This document shows positions 40,768-49,167 of a stretch of 64,000 nt of DNA, piece after piece. The position numbers and the translations under genes were made by a program. Source of the stretch: Solirubrobacteraceae bacterium (GTDB lineage: Bacteria; Actinomycetota; Thermoleophilia; Solirubrobacterales; Solirubrobacteraceae); contig JAUJPF010000008.1 in NCBI GenBank assembly GCA_030447275.1, positions 1-64,000 on the forward strand, in the 5' to 3' direction. The notes under the pieces were generated by a model, which saw only the letters and a program-made list of their open reading frames with translations, was not told the DNA's origin and did no database searches. Position 1 is the first letter of the stretch. Every line of letters begins with the position of its first letter.

Positions 40768-41742
40768 TCAACGCATGTGTGGCCCGGCACTCCCCAGAAC
40801 TGGGGAGGCGCGGCGGTCCGGCTCGACGTCTGTACGAGCCGCCGGGGCGAGCCGCCCCGCCGCCGCGACCGCGAACAGCAGCGCGATCCAGGCGCCGGTC
40901 GCGACGAGGATGTGCAGCCACACGATCTCGGCCGGCAGCTCGAGCTGGTACTGGGCGAACCCGATCACGCCCTGCGCCCCGACGAGCAGGCACAGCGCGG
41001 TCAGCGCGCGCCGCAGCTCCGGCCCGCCGCCCCAGCGCCGGGCCAGGAACCACACCGCGAGCGCCGAGAGCCCCAGCAGCGTCCCGGTCCGCCCGTGCCA
41101 GTGGATGACCGTGTCGAGCGTGCCGAACGTGTCGAGCCGCGACACGGGGTCCTGCTCCTCGTTCTCGCCGGCGTGCGGCCCGGCCGCGGTGGCGAGCGTG
41201 CCGGCGGCGAGCGCCAGCGCGCCGACGGGCAGCAGGAGCCGCGTCGCCTTGACCAGCCGCGAGTCGTGCTCGGGCTGCGCGAGCTGCTCGGGCTCGCGGC
41301 GCGCCCGCCAGTAGAGGGCGACCGCGGCGCAGAGGATGACCATCGAGAGCAGGAAGTGACCGATGACGAAGCCCGGCTTGAGGTGGAAGATCACGGTGAG
41401 CCCGCCGAGCACGCCCTGCATGAGGACGCCGAGCGGGAGCAGCGTCCCGACGATCGCCAGGTCGCGCCGGAACGGCCGGCGCCGCCACGCGGCGATGCCG
41501 GCGACCAGCGACACGAGCCCGACGAGCGCCGAGGCCAGCCGGTTGCCGTACTCGATCCAGGCGTGGGTCTCGAGCGGCGCGACCACCGACTCCCCGCACT
41601 TCGGCCAGTTCGGGCAGCCGAGCCCGGAGCCGCTCAGCCGCACCGCCGCCCCGGTCAGGACGATCAGGCCGAGCGCGACGAGCGCGAACAGCGCGAGCTG
41701 CTCGACCCGGCGCGGGGTGAACGTGGGCAGCCGGCGGAGCAC
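40768..41742 (-). CDS. ctaA: heme A synthase (CtaA/Cox15)
   Basis: A 324-aa membrane enzyme with eight helices that oxidises the C8 methyl of heme O to give heme A for cytochrome oxidase. The pseudo-symmetric four-helix halves carry the heme-binding His residues: H60 (ETHAWIEYGNR), HFLLSMVI near 130, IHWHGRTG near 220 and LHILVATG near 284. C43 and C49 in GLGCPNWPKC form the loop Cys pair of the disulfide-bearing class. GTG 41742 lies 6 nt behind TACCCT (leaderless). It is divergent from the wzt gene; ctaB and oxidase genes are not in the window. Confidence 0.92.
   Translation of the reverse strand: MLRRLPTFTPRRVEQLALFALVALGLIVLTGAAVRLSGSGLGCPNWPKCGESVVAPLETHAWIEYGNRLASALVGLVSLVAGIAAWRRRPFRRDLAIVGTLLPLGVLMQGVLGGLTVIFHLKPGFVIGHFLLSMVILCAAVALYWRARREPEQLAQPEHDSRLVKATRLLLPVGALALAAGTLATAAGPHAGENEEQDPVSRLDTFGTLDTVIHWHGRTGTLLGLSALAVWFLARRWGGGPELRRALTALCLLVGAQGVIGFAQYQLELPAEIVWLHILVATGAWIALLFAVAAAGRLAPAARTDVEPDRRASPVLGSAGPHMR
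40790..40807 (-). terminator. hairpin inside the 3' end of ctaA
   Basis: CTCCCCA-GAAC-TGGGGAG is a perfect 7-bp stem with a 4-nt loop, located 22 nt before the end of the ctaA stop codon. It may help terminate ctaA transcription before the GGDEF-EAL gene, which has its own ribosome site and probably its own promoter. No T run follows. Confidence 0.35.
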
Positions 41743-41748
41743 GGTGGA

Positions 41749-41776
41749 AGGGTAGGAGAGGCGCCGCGACTACCCT
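41749..41776. promoter_or_regulatory. divergent leaderless promoters of ctaA and wzt
   Basis: TACCCT occurs on both strands: 41754-41749 (minus, 6 nt from GTG 41742) and 41771-41776 (plus, 6 nt from GTG 41783). The two starts are only 40 nt apart and the boxes are mirror images with equal spacing. Confidence 0.58.
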
Positions 41777-41782
41777 CTCCGC

Positions 41783-43048
41783 GTGCCTCCCGCGGTCTCC
41801 GTCCAGTCGCTCTCCAAGGGCTTCCGCGTGCCGTCCGAGCAGGTCAACACGCTCAAGGAGCGCGTGCTGCACCCGCTGCGCGGCACGCGCGGCGCGCGGT
41901 TCGAGGCGCTGCGCGACGTCTCGTTCGAGGTCGAGCAAGGGGAGTTCTTCGGGATCGTCGGGCGCAACGGGTCGGGCAAGTCGACGCTGCTCAAGTGCCT
42001 CGCGGGGATCTACCGCGCCGACGGCGGGCAGGCGTGGATCGACGGCCGGCTCTCGGCGTTCATCGAGCTGGGCGTCGGGTTCAACATGGACCTCGCCGCG
42101 CGCGACAACATCCGCATCAACGCGGTGATGCTCGGGCTCTCCACGCGCGACGCGCGCAGGCGCGAGGACGAGATCCTCGAGTTCGCCGGCCTCGAGCAGT
42201 TCCAGGACCTGAAGATCAAGAACTACTCGTCGGGCATGCTCGTGCGGCTGGGGTTCGCGATCATGGCTCACGTCGACGCGGACGTCCTGCTGATCGACGA
42301 GGTGCTCGCCGTCGGTGACGCCGCGTTCCAGCAGAAGTGCTTCGACCAGTTCAACCGCATCCGCGACGAGGGCCGCACGGTCCTGTTCGTCACCCACGAC
42401 ATGGGCGCGGTCGAGCGCTACTGCGACCGGGCGATGCTGCTCGAGCACGGCGAGATGGTGGTCCTCGGCGACGCGCACCGCGTCGGGCAGGAGTACCTCC
42501 GCGTGAACTTCGCCGACGTCGAGACGGCGCCCGAGCCCGACCCCGCCGCAGACGAGCAGGCCGTCGAGGAGGAGCCCGAGACCGACCCGCTCCGTTCGAC
42601 CGACGGGCGGGCGGAGATCGTGCGCGCGTGGTTCGAGGACGCCGAGGGCAACGAGTCGAGCGCGCTCCCGCACGGCGAGCGCTGCGCGTTCGCGGCGACC
42701 GTCCGCTTCCAGGCCGAGGTGGAGCACCCGCTGTTCGGCGTCGTGCTCCAGAACGACCGCGACCACACGGTCTTCGCGGCGTCGACCGCGTGGACGCAGG
42801 AACGCAGCGGCCTCTTCCGCGCCGGCGACGAGGTCACCTACCGCGTGAGCTTCGACAACGTGTTCAGCGGGGGGCGCTACTTCGCGACGCCGGCGGTGGC
42901 GCGGCGCGGCGCGGGCGTCGCGTGGATCGACCGGCGGGAGAAGTTCGTCACGGCGCTCGTGACGTCGACGCGGACGACCGACGCCGCGGTGGACATCCCG
43001 TACGCGATCGACCTCGTGCGCGCCGAGGCGCGCACGCCGGCGGCGTGA
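41783..43048 (+). CDS. wzt: Wzt-type ABC transporter ATP-binding protein with C-terminal glycan-binding domain
   Basis: A 421-aa protein. The ATPase domain has Walker A GRNGSGKST near residue 57, the signature YSSGMLVRLGFA near 150 and Walker B VLLIDEVLAVGD near 170. After an acidic linker (about 250-272) a beta-sandwich of about 150 residues follows (AEIVRAWFEDAEGN ... FDNVFSGGRYF), like the Wzt C-terminal domain that recognises the end of a finished O-polysaccharide. It powers export of undecaprenyl-linked glycan together with the permease gene it overlaps (GTGA). In a Gram-positive the product would be a wall glycan or teichoic-like polymer. Confidence 0.9.
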   Translation: MPPAVSVQSLSKGFRVPSEQVNTLKERVLHPLRGTRGARFEALRDVSFEVEQGEFFGIVGRNGSGKSTLLKCLAGIYRADGGQAWIDGRLSAFIELGVGFNMDLAARDNIRINAVMLGLSTRDARRREDEILEFAGLEQFQDLKIKNYSSGMLVRLGFAIMAHVDADVLLIDEVLAVGDAAFQQKCFDQFNRIRDEGRTVLFVTHDMGAVERYCDRAMLLEHGEMVVLGDAHRVGQEYLRVNFADVETAPEPDPAADEQAVEEEPETDPLRSTDGRAEIVRAWFEDAEGNESSALPHGERCAFAATVRFQAEVEHPLFGVVLQNDRDHTVFAASTAWTQERSGLFRAGDEVTYRVSFDNVFSGGRYFATPAVARRGAGVAWIDRREKFVTALVTSTRTTDAAVDIPYAIDLVRAEARTPAA

Positions 43049-43902
43049 GTGCGACGGGCCTGCCCTCCGGCCGGCCGCTCGCCGGCCCGAGCGCGCTCGG
43101 CGGCGACGCCGGGCGCCTTTGGCGCCTGACGTGGACGCTCGCGGTGACGAACTTCAAGCTGCGCTTCTACGGCAGCGCGCTCGGCTACCTGTGGCAGCTC
43201 ATGCGGCCGCTGCTCCTGTTCGGCGTGCTGTACGTCGTGTTCACCGAGTTCGTGCGGCTCGGCGGCGACATCGAGCACTACCCGGTCGTCCTGCTCACCG
43301 GCGTCATGCTCTTCACGTTCCTCTCCGAGGCGACGAGCGGCGGCGTGACGTCGATCGTGCAGAGCGAGGCGCTGATCCGCAAGGTCGAGTTTCCGCGCAT
43401 GGCGATCCCCTGCTCGATCGTGCTCACGTCGCTGTTCAACCTCGGCCTCAACCTCGTCGCGGTCGTCGTGTTCGCGGCGATCAGCGGCGTCGACTTCCAC
43501 ACGTCGCTGATCCAGGTCCCCGTGATCGTCGGCGCGCTGTGCGCGTTCGTCCTCGGGATCGTCCTCCTCACCTCGGCGATGTTCGTGCGCTACCGCGACA
43601 TCCAGCCGATCTGGGACGTCGTGCTTCAGATGCTCTTCTACGGGACGCCGGTGCTGTACCCGATCGAGATCGTGCAGGAGCGCAGTGCGGCAGCGGCGGA
43701 GTGGCTGGTCACGCTGAACCCGTTCGCGGCGATCGTGCAGCAGGCGCGGCACGCGTTCATCGACCCGACCGCCGACTCCGCGGCGGTCGCGGCCGGCGGC
43801 TGGGGCCACCTCGCGATCACGGGCGCGATCACGCTCGCGATCCTCGTCGGCGGCTTCCTCGTCTTCCGACGCCGGGCCCCCTATGTGGCTGAGGAGCTCT
43901 AG
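43045..43902 (+). CDS. wzm: Wzm-type ABC-2 transporter permease
   Basis: A 285-aa membrane protein with six helices of the ABC-2 family. The amphipathic segment LWRLTWTLAVTNFKLRFYGS leads into helix 1 (ALGYLWQLMRPLLLFGVLYV). The conserved EALIRKVEFPRMAIP loop near residue 108 contacts the ATPase, and RYRDIQPIWDVVLQMLFYGT near 195 matches TagG/RfbA permeases. GTG 43045 overlaps the wzt stop, so the pair is translated together. It moves a lipid-linked polysaccharide outward. The stop is 3 nt from the end of the convergent glycosyltransferase. Confidence 0.9.
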   Translation: MSATGLPSGRPLAGPSALGGDAGRLWRLTWTLAVTNFKLRFYGSALGYLWQLMRPLLLFGVLYVVFTEFVRLGGDIEHYPVVLLTGVMLFTFLSEATSGGVTSIVQSEALIRKVEFPRMAIPCSIVLTSLFNLGLNLVAVVVFAAISGVDFHTSLIQVPVIVGALCAFVLGIVLLTSAMFVRYRDIQPIWDVVLQMLFYGTPVLYPIEIVQERSAAAAEWLVTLNPFAAIVQQARHAFIDPTADSAAVAAGGWGHLAITGAITLAILVGGFLVFRRRAPYVAEEL

Positions 43903-43905
43903 CGG

Positions 43906-44901
43906 TCAGCTCGCCAGGCGCGCCTTGACCCGCCGCTTCAGCTTCTGAAGCGTGCGCCGCGCGACCTGCCGCCTCGGCGTCCGGGGCCGGTGGAGCGCGG
44001 CGCTCAGCGCCGCGTGCTCCTGGCCGAAGACCGCGGCGCCGGCGATGGCGTCTCCCATCAACCGCACGGGCCAGTGGGCCTGCGCCGGCGGGTCCTCGGA
44101 GACCAGGCGCTCGAGCGCTGAGCGGAGCTCGTCGGCGGCCCGGTCCCACGTCGGCCAGGCCTCCCCCGTCGCCCGTGCGCGCTCCTGGACGCGGGCGAGC
44201 AGCTCGCGGTCGCGCGCGAGAAGGTCCAAAAACCGCGACGCGCCGCGTGGATCGTCGGCGTCGGCGACGAACCCGTTCTCGCCGTGCTCGACGAGGTCGG
44301 CCGCGTCGTGCGCCGGCCCGACGACGGCGGTCGCGCCGATGCGGAACCCGGCGAGCGGCGCGCCGAGCACTCCGTCGACGGTCGACAGCAGCAGCACCAC
44401 GTCCGCGTCGCCGAGCGCGGCCTCGACCGCCGGCTGTTCCATCCCCTCCAGTGCCGCGCGCTCGGTCCCGTCGCCCGCCAGGTGGACGCGAAGCGGGTCG
44501 CCCCCGGCGCGACCGGAGGCGACGGGCGGTCCCGGCTCCGCCCCGCCGGGCGGGCCGCTCGTGACGAGGAGGCAGCGCGCGTCCGGGCGCAGGTCGGCGA
44601 GCGTGTCGCGCACCCACGGCGCGGCGGCGAGGAAGTCGACGGGCAGGTCGTAGGCGAGCTGTGCCGCGAACCGCTCGGCCTGCCAGGTTCCCATCCGCCG
44701 GTGCGCGAAGTGATCGACCCAGAACGCATGCCGCGTCGCGCCGACCTCGAACAGCCGCGCGGTCGTCGTCCAATCGGTGGCGATCGCGACGTCGAACTCG
44801 CCGCTGGGCACGGCGTCCGACACGACCGCGTCGAGCCGCCGCGCGTACTGCGCGACGGGGTCGGGCGCGGGCAGCTCGGGGATCAGGAAGCAGACGCGCA
44901 C
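43906..44901 (-). CDS. glycosyltransferase, GT4-like (WsaF-related)
   Basis: A 331-aa protein opening VCFLIPELPAPDPVAQYARR. VAIATDWTTTARLFEVGATR and HAFWVDHFAHRRMGTWQAER near residue 60-75 match the start of rhamnosyltransferase-like GT4 proteins and parallel the gene at 52328 (WWETTFSLFDVPAERYAYFV). The donor domain is seen as LAGDGTE, DADVVLLLSTVDGVLGAPLA (near 170) and GFRIGATAVVG. A basic helical tail ends the protein (RRTLQKLKRRVKARL). GTG 44901 has TAGGAT 9 nt upstream. The donor may be dTDP-rhamnose, since RmlC and RmlD are encoded nearby; that is inference. Confidence 0.75.
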   Translation of the reverse strand: MRVCFLIPELPAPDPVAQYARRLDAVVSDAVPSGEFDVAIATDWTTTARLFEVGATRHAFWVDHFAHRRMGTWQAERFAAQLAYDLPVDFLAAAPWVRDTLADLRPDARCLLVTSGPPGGAEPGPPVASGRAGGDPLRVHLAGDGTERAALEGMEQPAVEAALGDADVVLLLSTVDGVLGAPLAGFRIGATAVVGPAHDAADLVEHGENGFVADADDPRGASRFLDLLARDRELLARVQERARATGEAWPTWDRAADELRSALERLVSEDPPAQAHWPVRLMGDAIAGAAVFGQEHAALSAALHRPRTPRRQVARRTLQKLKRRVKARLAS

Positions 44902-44910
44902 GGGCGGAAG

Positions 44911-44920
44911 ATCCTAGGGT
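44911..44920. promoter_or_regulatory. divergent leaderless promoter pair
   Basis: TAGGAT on the minus strand (44916-44911) is 9 nt from GTG 44901; TAGGGT on the plus strand (44915-44920) is 8 nt from ATG 44929. The boxes share the central TA, as in the pair at 17889. Confidence 0.55.
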
Positions 44921-44928
44921 GAAGCGCG

Positions 44929-45882
44929 ATGCCGCTCAGCCTCGCCTTCGTCGGGCAGCGCGAGTACTTCCACTACACGTCCCTCCAGGCGCCCGTCGGC
45001 GGGGTCGAGCCCTCGTTCGTTCACTTCTACCCGGACGCGCCGGCCGAGCCCATGCTGCGCGCGCTGGCTGAGATCCAGCCCGACGTCGTCTTCGTCTGGC
45101 GCCCCGAGCTGGTCCCGGCGGGCGCCTTCGCCGACCTCGACGCGATCACCGTCGGCTACATCACCGAGCCGCTCCCGCGGCCCGGCGCCGCGCCGCCGCA
45201 CCCCGACCTGCGCATGCGGTGGAACAACCTCCTGCGCACCGACCCGAGCAACTTCGACCGCATCGCGTCGTTCGATCCCCTGGTGGTCCCGACCGTCGAC
45301 GCCCACATGCGCGTGTGGCGCTCGTTCCCGATTCCCGTGTCCGACAGCTACTTCGCCCCCGTCAACGATCCGCACCCTGGCCCCGCCGTGCTCTTCACGG
45401 GCCGCTCGACCGACCACCGCGAGCGATTCCTCGGCCACGTCAAGAAGGACTTCGACACCGTCCACCTCGCGCACGGCGTGACCGACGAGCAGCTGCTCCC
45501 CTTCCTTCGCCAGAGCGACATCGGCGTGAACCTCCACAACCACCCCTATCCGACGTTCGAGAACCGCGTGCCCGCCTACCTCGCCGCCGGGCTGCTGGTG
45601 ATCACCGAGCCGCTGTCTCCCCATCACGGCCTCCAGCCCGGCCGCGACCTCCTCGAGGTTTCCGAGCCGCAGCACCTGTACGAGCTCGTCCGGCGCGCCG
45701 GCCAGGTGCCGCACACGTTCGACACCGTCCGTCGCAGCGGCCGCCGCGCGGCCGAGCGCTGGCGCGCATCGCGGGTGTATCCGCGCTTCGTCGACGACCT
45801 GATCCGGGACGTCCGCACCTTCGGGCGTGGACGTCCGGCAAGAGATGCCCCCGCTACCATCGGAGCCCCATATGAGTCATGA
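44929..45882 (+). CDS. glycosyltransferase, CgeB-like GT-B protein
   Basis: A 317-aa protein that begins SLAFVGQREYFHYTSLQAPV. Key stretches are PDVVFVWRPELVPAGAFADL (near 52), VGYITEPLPR, FDRIASFDPLVVPT, VLFTGRSTDHRERFL and SDIGVNLHNHPYPTFENRVP (near 195) with LAAGLLVITEPLSPHHGLQP. The last parts correspond to the donor-binding half of CgeB/GT1-group transferases. The whole protein is a paralog of the one at 50444, with the same blocks in the same order. ATG 44929 is 8 nt behind TAGGGT and leads an operon with the epimerase and rmlD. Its last 11 nt overlap the epimerase start. Confidence 0.75.
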   Translation: MPLSLAFVGQREYFHYTSLQAPVGGVEPSFVHFYPDAPAEPMLRALAEIQPDVVFVWRPELVPAGAFADLDAITVGYITEPLPRPGAAPPHPDLRMRWNNLLRTDPSNFDRIASFDPLVVPTVDAHMRVWRSFPIPVSDSYFAPVNDPHPGPAVLFTGRSTDHRERFLGHVKKDFDTVHLAHGVTDEQLLPFLRQSDIGVNLHNHPYPTFENRVPAYLAAGLLVITEPLSPHHGLQPGRDLLEVSEPQHLYELVRRAGQVPHTFDTVRRSGRRAAERWRASRVYPRFVDDLIRDVRTFGRGRPARDAPATIGAPYES

Positions 45883-46960
45883 ATTCGAGCCGGCCGAGGG
45901 TCGGCAGAACGGCCTCGCACCGCAGGCCCCCGATCCCGATCAGACCATCCTCGTGGCGGGAGGCGCCGGCTACATCGGCTGCGTGCTCATCCCGCGGCTG
46001 CTGGCGCGCGGCTACCGCGTCCGGCTGCTGGACCGCCTCTACTTCGGTGAGAGCGGGCTCGCCTCGTTCCGCGACCAGATCGAGCTCGTCGTCGCCGACG
46101 TGCGCGACGTGCCGGACACGGCCCTCGACGGCGTCGACGGCGTCATCAACCTGTCCGGCCTGTCGAACGACCCGACCGCGGAGTTCGACCCGGACGCCAA
46201 CTGGCAGATGAACGCGATCGCCACTGAGACGCTCGGCCAGAAGTGCGTCGAGCGGGGGATCGAGCGCTACGTCTTCGCGTCGTCCTGCTCGCTGTACGAC
46301 GGCCTGCCCCCGGGCATGCACGACGAGACCGCGGACATCCAGCCGCGCGCGGCGTACGCGACCTCGAAGCGCTACGGCGAGGAGGCGCTGCTCAAGCTGG
46401 CCGACGACGGCCTCGTGCCGGTGCTGATGCGCAACGGGACGGTCTACGGGTGGTCGCCGCGGATGCGCTTCGACCTCGTCGTCAACACCTTCGTCAAGGA
46501 CGCGCTGCTCAACGGCAGGCTCAACCTCCACGGCGGCGGCTGGATGTGGCGTCCGCTCGTGGACGTCCGCGACGTCTCCGACGCGATGATCGCTGCCTAC
46601 GAGGCGCCGGCCGAGAAGGTGCAGGGCGAGATCTTCAACGTCCTGCACTCGAACTACCAGATCCGCGAGCTGGCGTTGCTCGTGGCCGGCACCGTGCAGC
46701 TGACCGGCCGCACGGTGACCCTCTCCGAGACGCCGGCGCCGAAGCTGACGCGCGACTACGAGTGCTCGAACGCGAAGCTCTCGACCACGCTCGGCTTCAT
46801 CCCGCGCCACTCGGTGCTCGAGGCCGCGAGCGACCTCGTGAACCGCCTCGAGGGCAGCGACAAGACGACGCTCACCGACCCGCGCCACTACAACATCCGG
46901 TGGCTCGAGCTGATGAGCGAGCTCAAGCCGTCGCTCGAGCGGTTCGAAACCGTCCTGTGA
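45872..46960 (+). CDS. NAD-dependent sugar epimerase/dehydratase (extended SDR)
   Basis: A 362-aa cytoplasmic enzyme. ILVAGGAGYIGCVLIPRLLA gives the NAD motif at residues 26-45, with a 25-residue polar leader before it. FASSCSLYDGLPP near 147 carries the catalytic Ser/Thr position and AYATSKRYGEEAL near 168 the YxxxK pair. WMWRPLVDVRDVSDAMIAAY near 232 is the substrate-side motif. It is not a clear RmlB, as the dehydratase Asp-Glu signature was not found. It may epimerise or reduce a keto-deoxysugar. ATG 45872 overlaps the previous gene, and the stop overlaps rmlD (GTGA). TACCAT at 45855-45860 could be an internal promoter. Confidence 0.82.
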   Translation: MSHEFEPAEGRQNGLAPQAPDPDQTILVAGGAGYIGCVLIPRLLARGYRVRLLDRLYFGESGLASFRDQIELVVADVRDVPDTALDGVDGVINLSGLSNDPTAEFDPDANWQMNAIATETLGQKCVERGIERYVFASSCSLYDGLPPGMHDETADIQPRAAYATSKRYGEEALLKLADDGLVPVLMRNGTVYGWSPRMRFDLVVNTFVKDALLNGRLNLHGGGWMWRPLVDVRDVSDAMIAAYEAPAEKVQGEIFNVLHSNYQIRELALLVAGTVQLTGRTVTLSETPAPKLTRDYECSNAKLSTTLGFIPRHSVLEAASDLVNRLEGSDKTTLTDPRHYNIRWLELMSELKPSLERFETVL

Positions 46961-47814
46961 GGGCGCTGATCACGGGCGGGGGCGGCCAGCTCGCCTCCGA
47001 CCTCCAGACCCTGCTCGGCGACGACGCGGTCTCGCTGTCGCATGCCGAGCTGGACATCGACGACGCGGGCGCGATCGACCGCGCCTTCGGGCAGCACGCC
47101 CCCGACGTCGTCTTCAACTGCGCGGCGTTCCACAACGTCGATGAGTGCGAGCGCGAGCCCGACCAGTCGTGGACGACGAACGTGCTCGCGGTGATGGAGC
47201 TGGCAAAGCGGCCGGCGAAGCTGGTCCACCTGTCCACGAACTACGTGTTCGACGGGCGGCGCAGCGCCCCCTACCGGGAGGACGACGTCCCGTCGCCGCG
47301 CTCGGTCTACGCGCTGACCAAGCTCGCCGGCGAGTACGCCGCGCTCGGCTACGCGCAGGACTCGCTGGTGGTGCGCAGCGGCGGGCTGTACGGCTTCGCC
47401 GGGAACGCGTCGAAGGGCGGCAACTTCGTCCAGCGGATGACCACCCGCGCTCGCGAGCAGGGCGCGCTGAAGATGGTCTCAGACCAGCGGCTCCAGCCGA
47501 CCTTCACCGAGGATCTGGCGAAGGCGCTCGTCGAGGCGGTGGAGCGCGACTTCAAGGGCGTGCTGCACCTGGTCAACGAGGGCCCCATGTCGTGGCACGA
47601 CTTCACCGTGGCGATCATGGAGCACGCCGGGATCGACGTCCCGGTGGAGGCGGTCTCCACGACCATCCCGGAGGGTGGTGTCGACCGGCCGCTGAACGGC
47701 GTGCTGGCCCGCCCCCGCGCCGACGCGCTGGGCCTTCCGAAGCTGCGCTCGGTCGACGACGCGCTCCAGGACTACATGTCGCGTGCCGGCCTCAGCGCGG
47801 GCGCCACGGCGTAG
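46957..47814 (+). CDS. rmlD: dTDP-4-dehydrorhamnose reductase-like protein (RmlD family)
   Basis: A 285-aa SDR that in the family reduces dTDP-4-keto-L-rhamnose to dTDP-L-rhamnose with NADPH. ALITGGGGQLASDLQTLL is the nucleotide motif, VFNCAAFHNVDECEREPDQS near 50 the RmlD-specific stretch (family A.TAVD.AE), LSTNYVFDG near 90 and YALTKLAGE near 113 the catalytic Thr/Tyr/Lys set. FHNVDE in place of YTAVDK departs a little from classic RmlD, so a related reductase is possible. GTG 46957 overlaps the epimerase stop. The 3' end overlaps the convergent hydrolase gene by 23 nt. Confidence 0.82.
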   Translation: MRALITGGGGQLASDLQTLLGDDAVSLSHAELDIDDAGAIDRAFGQHAPDVVFNCAAFHNVDECEREPDQSWTTNVLAVMELAKRPAKLVHLSTNYVFDGRRSAPYREDDVPSPRSVYALTKLAGEYAALGYAQDSLVVRSGGLYGFAGNASKGGNFVQRMTTRAREQGALKMVSDQRLQPTFTEDLAKALVEAVERDFKGVLHLVNEGPMSWHDFTVAIMEHAGIDVPVEAVSTTIPEGGVDRPLNGVLARPRADALGLPKLRSVDDALQDYMSRAGLSAGATA

Positions 47815-48379
47815 CCGCCAGCCACGCCGCCACCGCCGCGCCGACCGCGGGCAGGTCCTTCTTGAGTCCGTGGTCGCCCGCGACCTCGACCACCGTGCGG
47901 GCCGGGCCCGGCGGCGGCATGCCGAAGCGGTCGCCGGTCCCCTGCACGACGAGCGTCGGCGCCGCGACCGGGTCGAGCTCGTCCAGCCGCGACGCCCCGC
48001 GCGGCGACACGAGCGGAAACGCGAGGCAGAGCACTCCGGCGGCGCCCGTCTCCGCGGCGGTGCGGCACGCGACGCGCGCGCCGCTCGACCGGCCGCCGGC
48101 GACGAACGGCAGTCCACCGAGCGGCAGCCCCTCGACGACGGCCCTCCACGCGGCGTCGAGCACCGGCGCCCGGGGTGGCGAGCGCCGGCCGGCCACGCGG
48201 TAGGGCTGCTCGACGAGGGCCACGGCAAAGCCCTCCCCCTCGGCCGCCCTGCGCGCCGCCTGGAGGTCGGGTGCACCGACGCCTCCGCCCGCGCCGTGGC
48301 CGAGCACGAGCCAGCCGCGCGCGCCGTCCACCGGACATAGGTCCGCCCGCGCGGCACCGTGCGGGGTCTCGATCTCCAC
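47792..48379 (-). CDS. alpha/beta-hydrolase, Tex30/KANL3-like
   Basis: A 195-aa compact alpha/beta hydrolase. WLVLGHGAGGGVGAPDLQAA near residue 20 carries the oxyanion region, FVAGGRSSGARVACRTAAET near 85 the nucleophile elbow (G-R-S-S-G), VLCLAFPLVSP a following strand, VVQGTGDRFG near 145 the acid position, and VAGDHGLKK near 168 the catalytic His. The family (TEX30/KANL3) is widespread but without known substrate. GTG 48379 precedes the first strand (VEIETPHG). It is divergent from the S4 gene with 9 nt between starts. Confidence 0.82.
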   Translation of the reverse strand: MEIETPHGAARADLCPVDGARGWLVLGHGAGGGVGAPDLQAARRAAEGEGFAVALVEQPYRVAGRRSPPRAPVLDAAWRAVVEGLPLGGLPFVAGGRSSGARVACRTAAETGAAGVLCLAFPLVSPRGASRLDELDPVAAPTLVVQGTGDRFGMPPPGPARTVVEVAGDHGLKKDLPAVGAAVAAWLAATPWRPR

Positions 48380-48388
48380 CCTGCCAGC

Positions 48389-48766
48389 ATGCCGCACATG
48401 CGCCTCGACAAGTGGCTCTGGATCGCACGGCTCATGAAGACGCGCTCCGCCGCCGCCGAGGCCGTGAGCGGCGGGAAGGTCCACCTCAACGGCCGCGCCG
48501 TGAAGCCGAGCCGCGAGGTCGGCCCCGGCGACGAGCTCGAGATCACCCGCGGTGCGCTGCGCCAGACCGTCGTCGTCAGGGGCCTCGCGCCGCGCCGCGG
48601 CCCGGCCAGCGAGGCCGCGTTGCTCTACGAGGAGACGCCGGAGAGCGTCGCGGCGCGCGAGCGCTACGCCGAGCAGCGCCGGCTGGCCGCCGAGACACAG
48701 CCCGACTTCGGCGGGCGGCCCACCAAGCGCGACCGGCGGCGCCTGGACCGGACACGGCGGCGGTGA
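48389..48766 (+). CDS. S4-domain RNA-binding protein, Hsp15-like
   Basis: A 125-aa protein. The S4 RNA-binding motif is at residues 4-60 (MRLDKWLWIARLMKTRSAAA, VSGGKVHLNGRAVKPSREVG), followed by a basic tail (RPTKRDRRRLDRTRRR). Hsp15 (HslR) binds stalled 50S subunits carrying peptidyl-tRNA, and the layout here is the same, though the bacterial group also includes uncharacterised relatives. ATG 48389 and ATG 48398 are both possible; the second gives the usual MRLDKWL opening. No TANNNT box or clear ribosome site was found in the 9-nt divergent gap. Confidence 0.85.
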   Translation: MPHMRLDKWLWIARLMKTRSAAAEAVSGGKVHLNGRAVKPSREVGPGDELEITRGALRQTVVVRGLAPRRGPASEAALLYEETPESVAARERYAEQRRLAAETQPDFGGRPTKRDRRRLDRTRRR

Positions 48767-48775
48767 TCCGGCGAG

Positions 48776-49114
48776 TCAGGCCGCGGCAGGCGGGCCACCG
48801 GGCGCGCTGCCCGTGCGGCGCTCGACCACCTGCGCCGCCTCGAGGGCGCCCTCGGCGGTCCAGCTCACCACCAGTGCCTCGTCGGATCGCTCGCCCTCGA
48901 TCGTCTGCTCGAGGTACGCGTTGATCTCCGGGAAGCGCTGGGAGACCGACAGCCAGTAGCCGGCCAGCTCGTCGGTCGAGGCCTCCTCGTGCCGCTGCTC
49001 ACGATCGTCGACGTCGCCTGTCGCCCACCGCCGGATCGCCGGCGCGAGGTCGCGAAGCTCCTCGGGCAGGCGGTCGAGGTCGACGTGCACCCCACCGATC
49101 TCTTCGGTCGCCAT
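48776..49114 (-). CDS. hypothetical protein, 112 aa
   Basis: A soluble acidic protein: MATEEIGGVHVDLDRLPEEL at the start, APAIRRWATGDVDDREQRHE in the middle and a stretch WLSVSQRFPEINAYLEQTIE then EGERSDEALVVSWTAEGALE. It is probably helical with no membrane segment. No family is recognised. It lies alone between the S4 gene (10 nt gap, convergent) and the acyltransferase gene. Codon use fits its neighbours, so it is likely real. Confidence 0.6.
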   Translation of the reverse strand: MATEEIGGVHVDLDRLPEELRDLAPAIRRWATGDVDDREQRHEEASTDELAGYWLSVSQRFPEINAYLEQTIEGERSDEALVVSWTAEGALEAAQVVERRTGSAPGGPPAAA

Positions 49115-49167
49115 GTGACAACGATGGCAAAGCCGTCGGCGGAAGGCGTCCGACCGGGAGTCGTGCG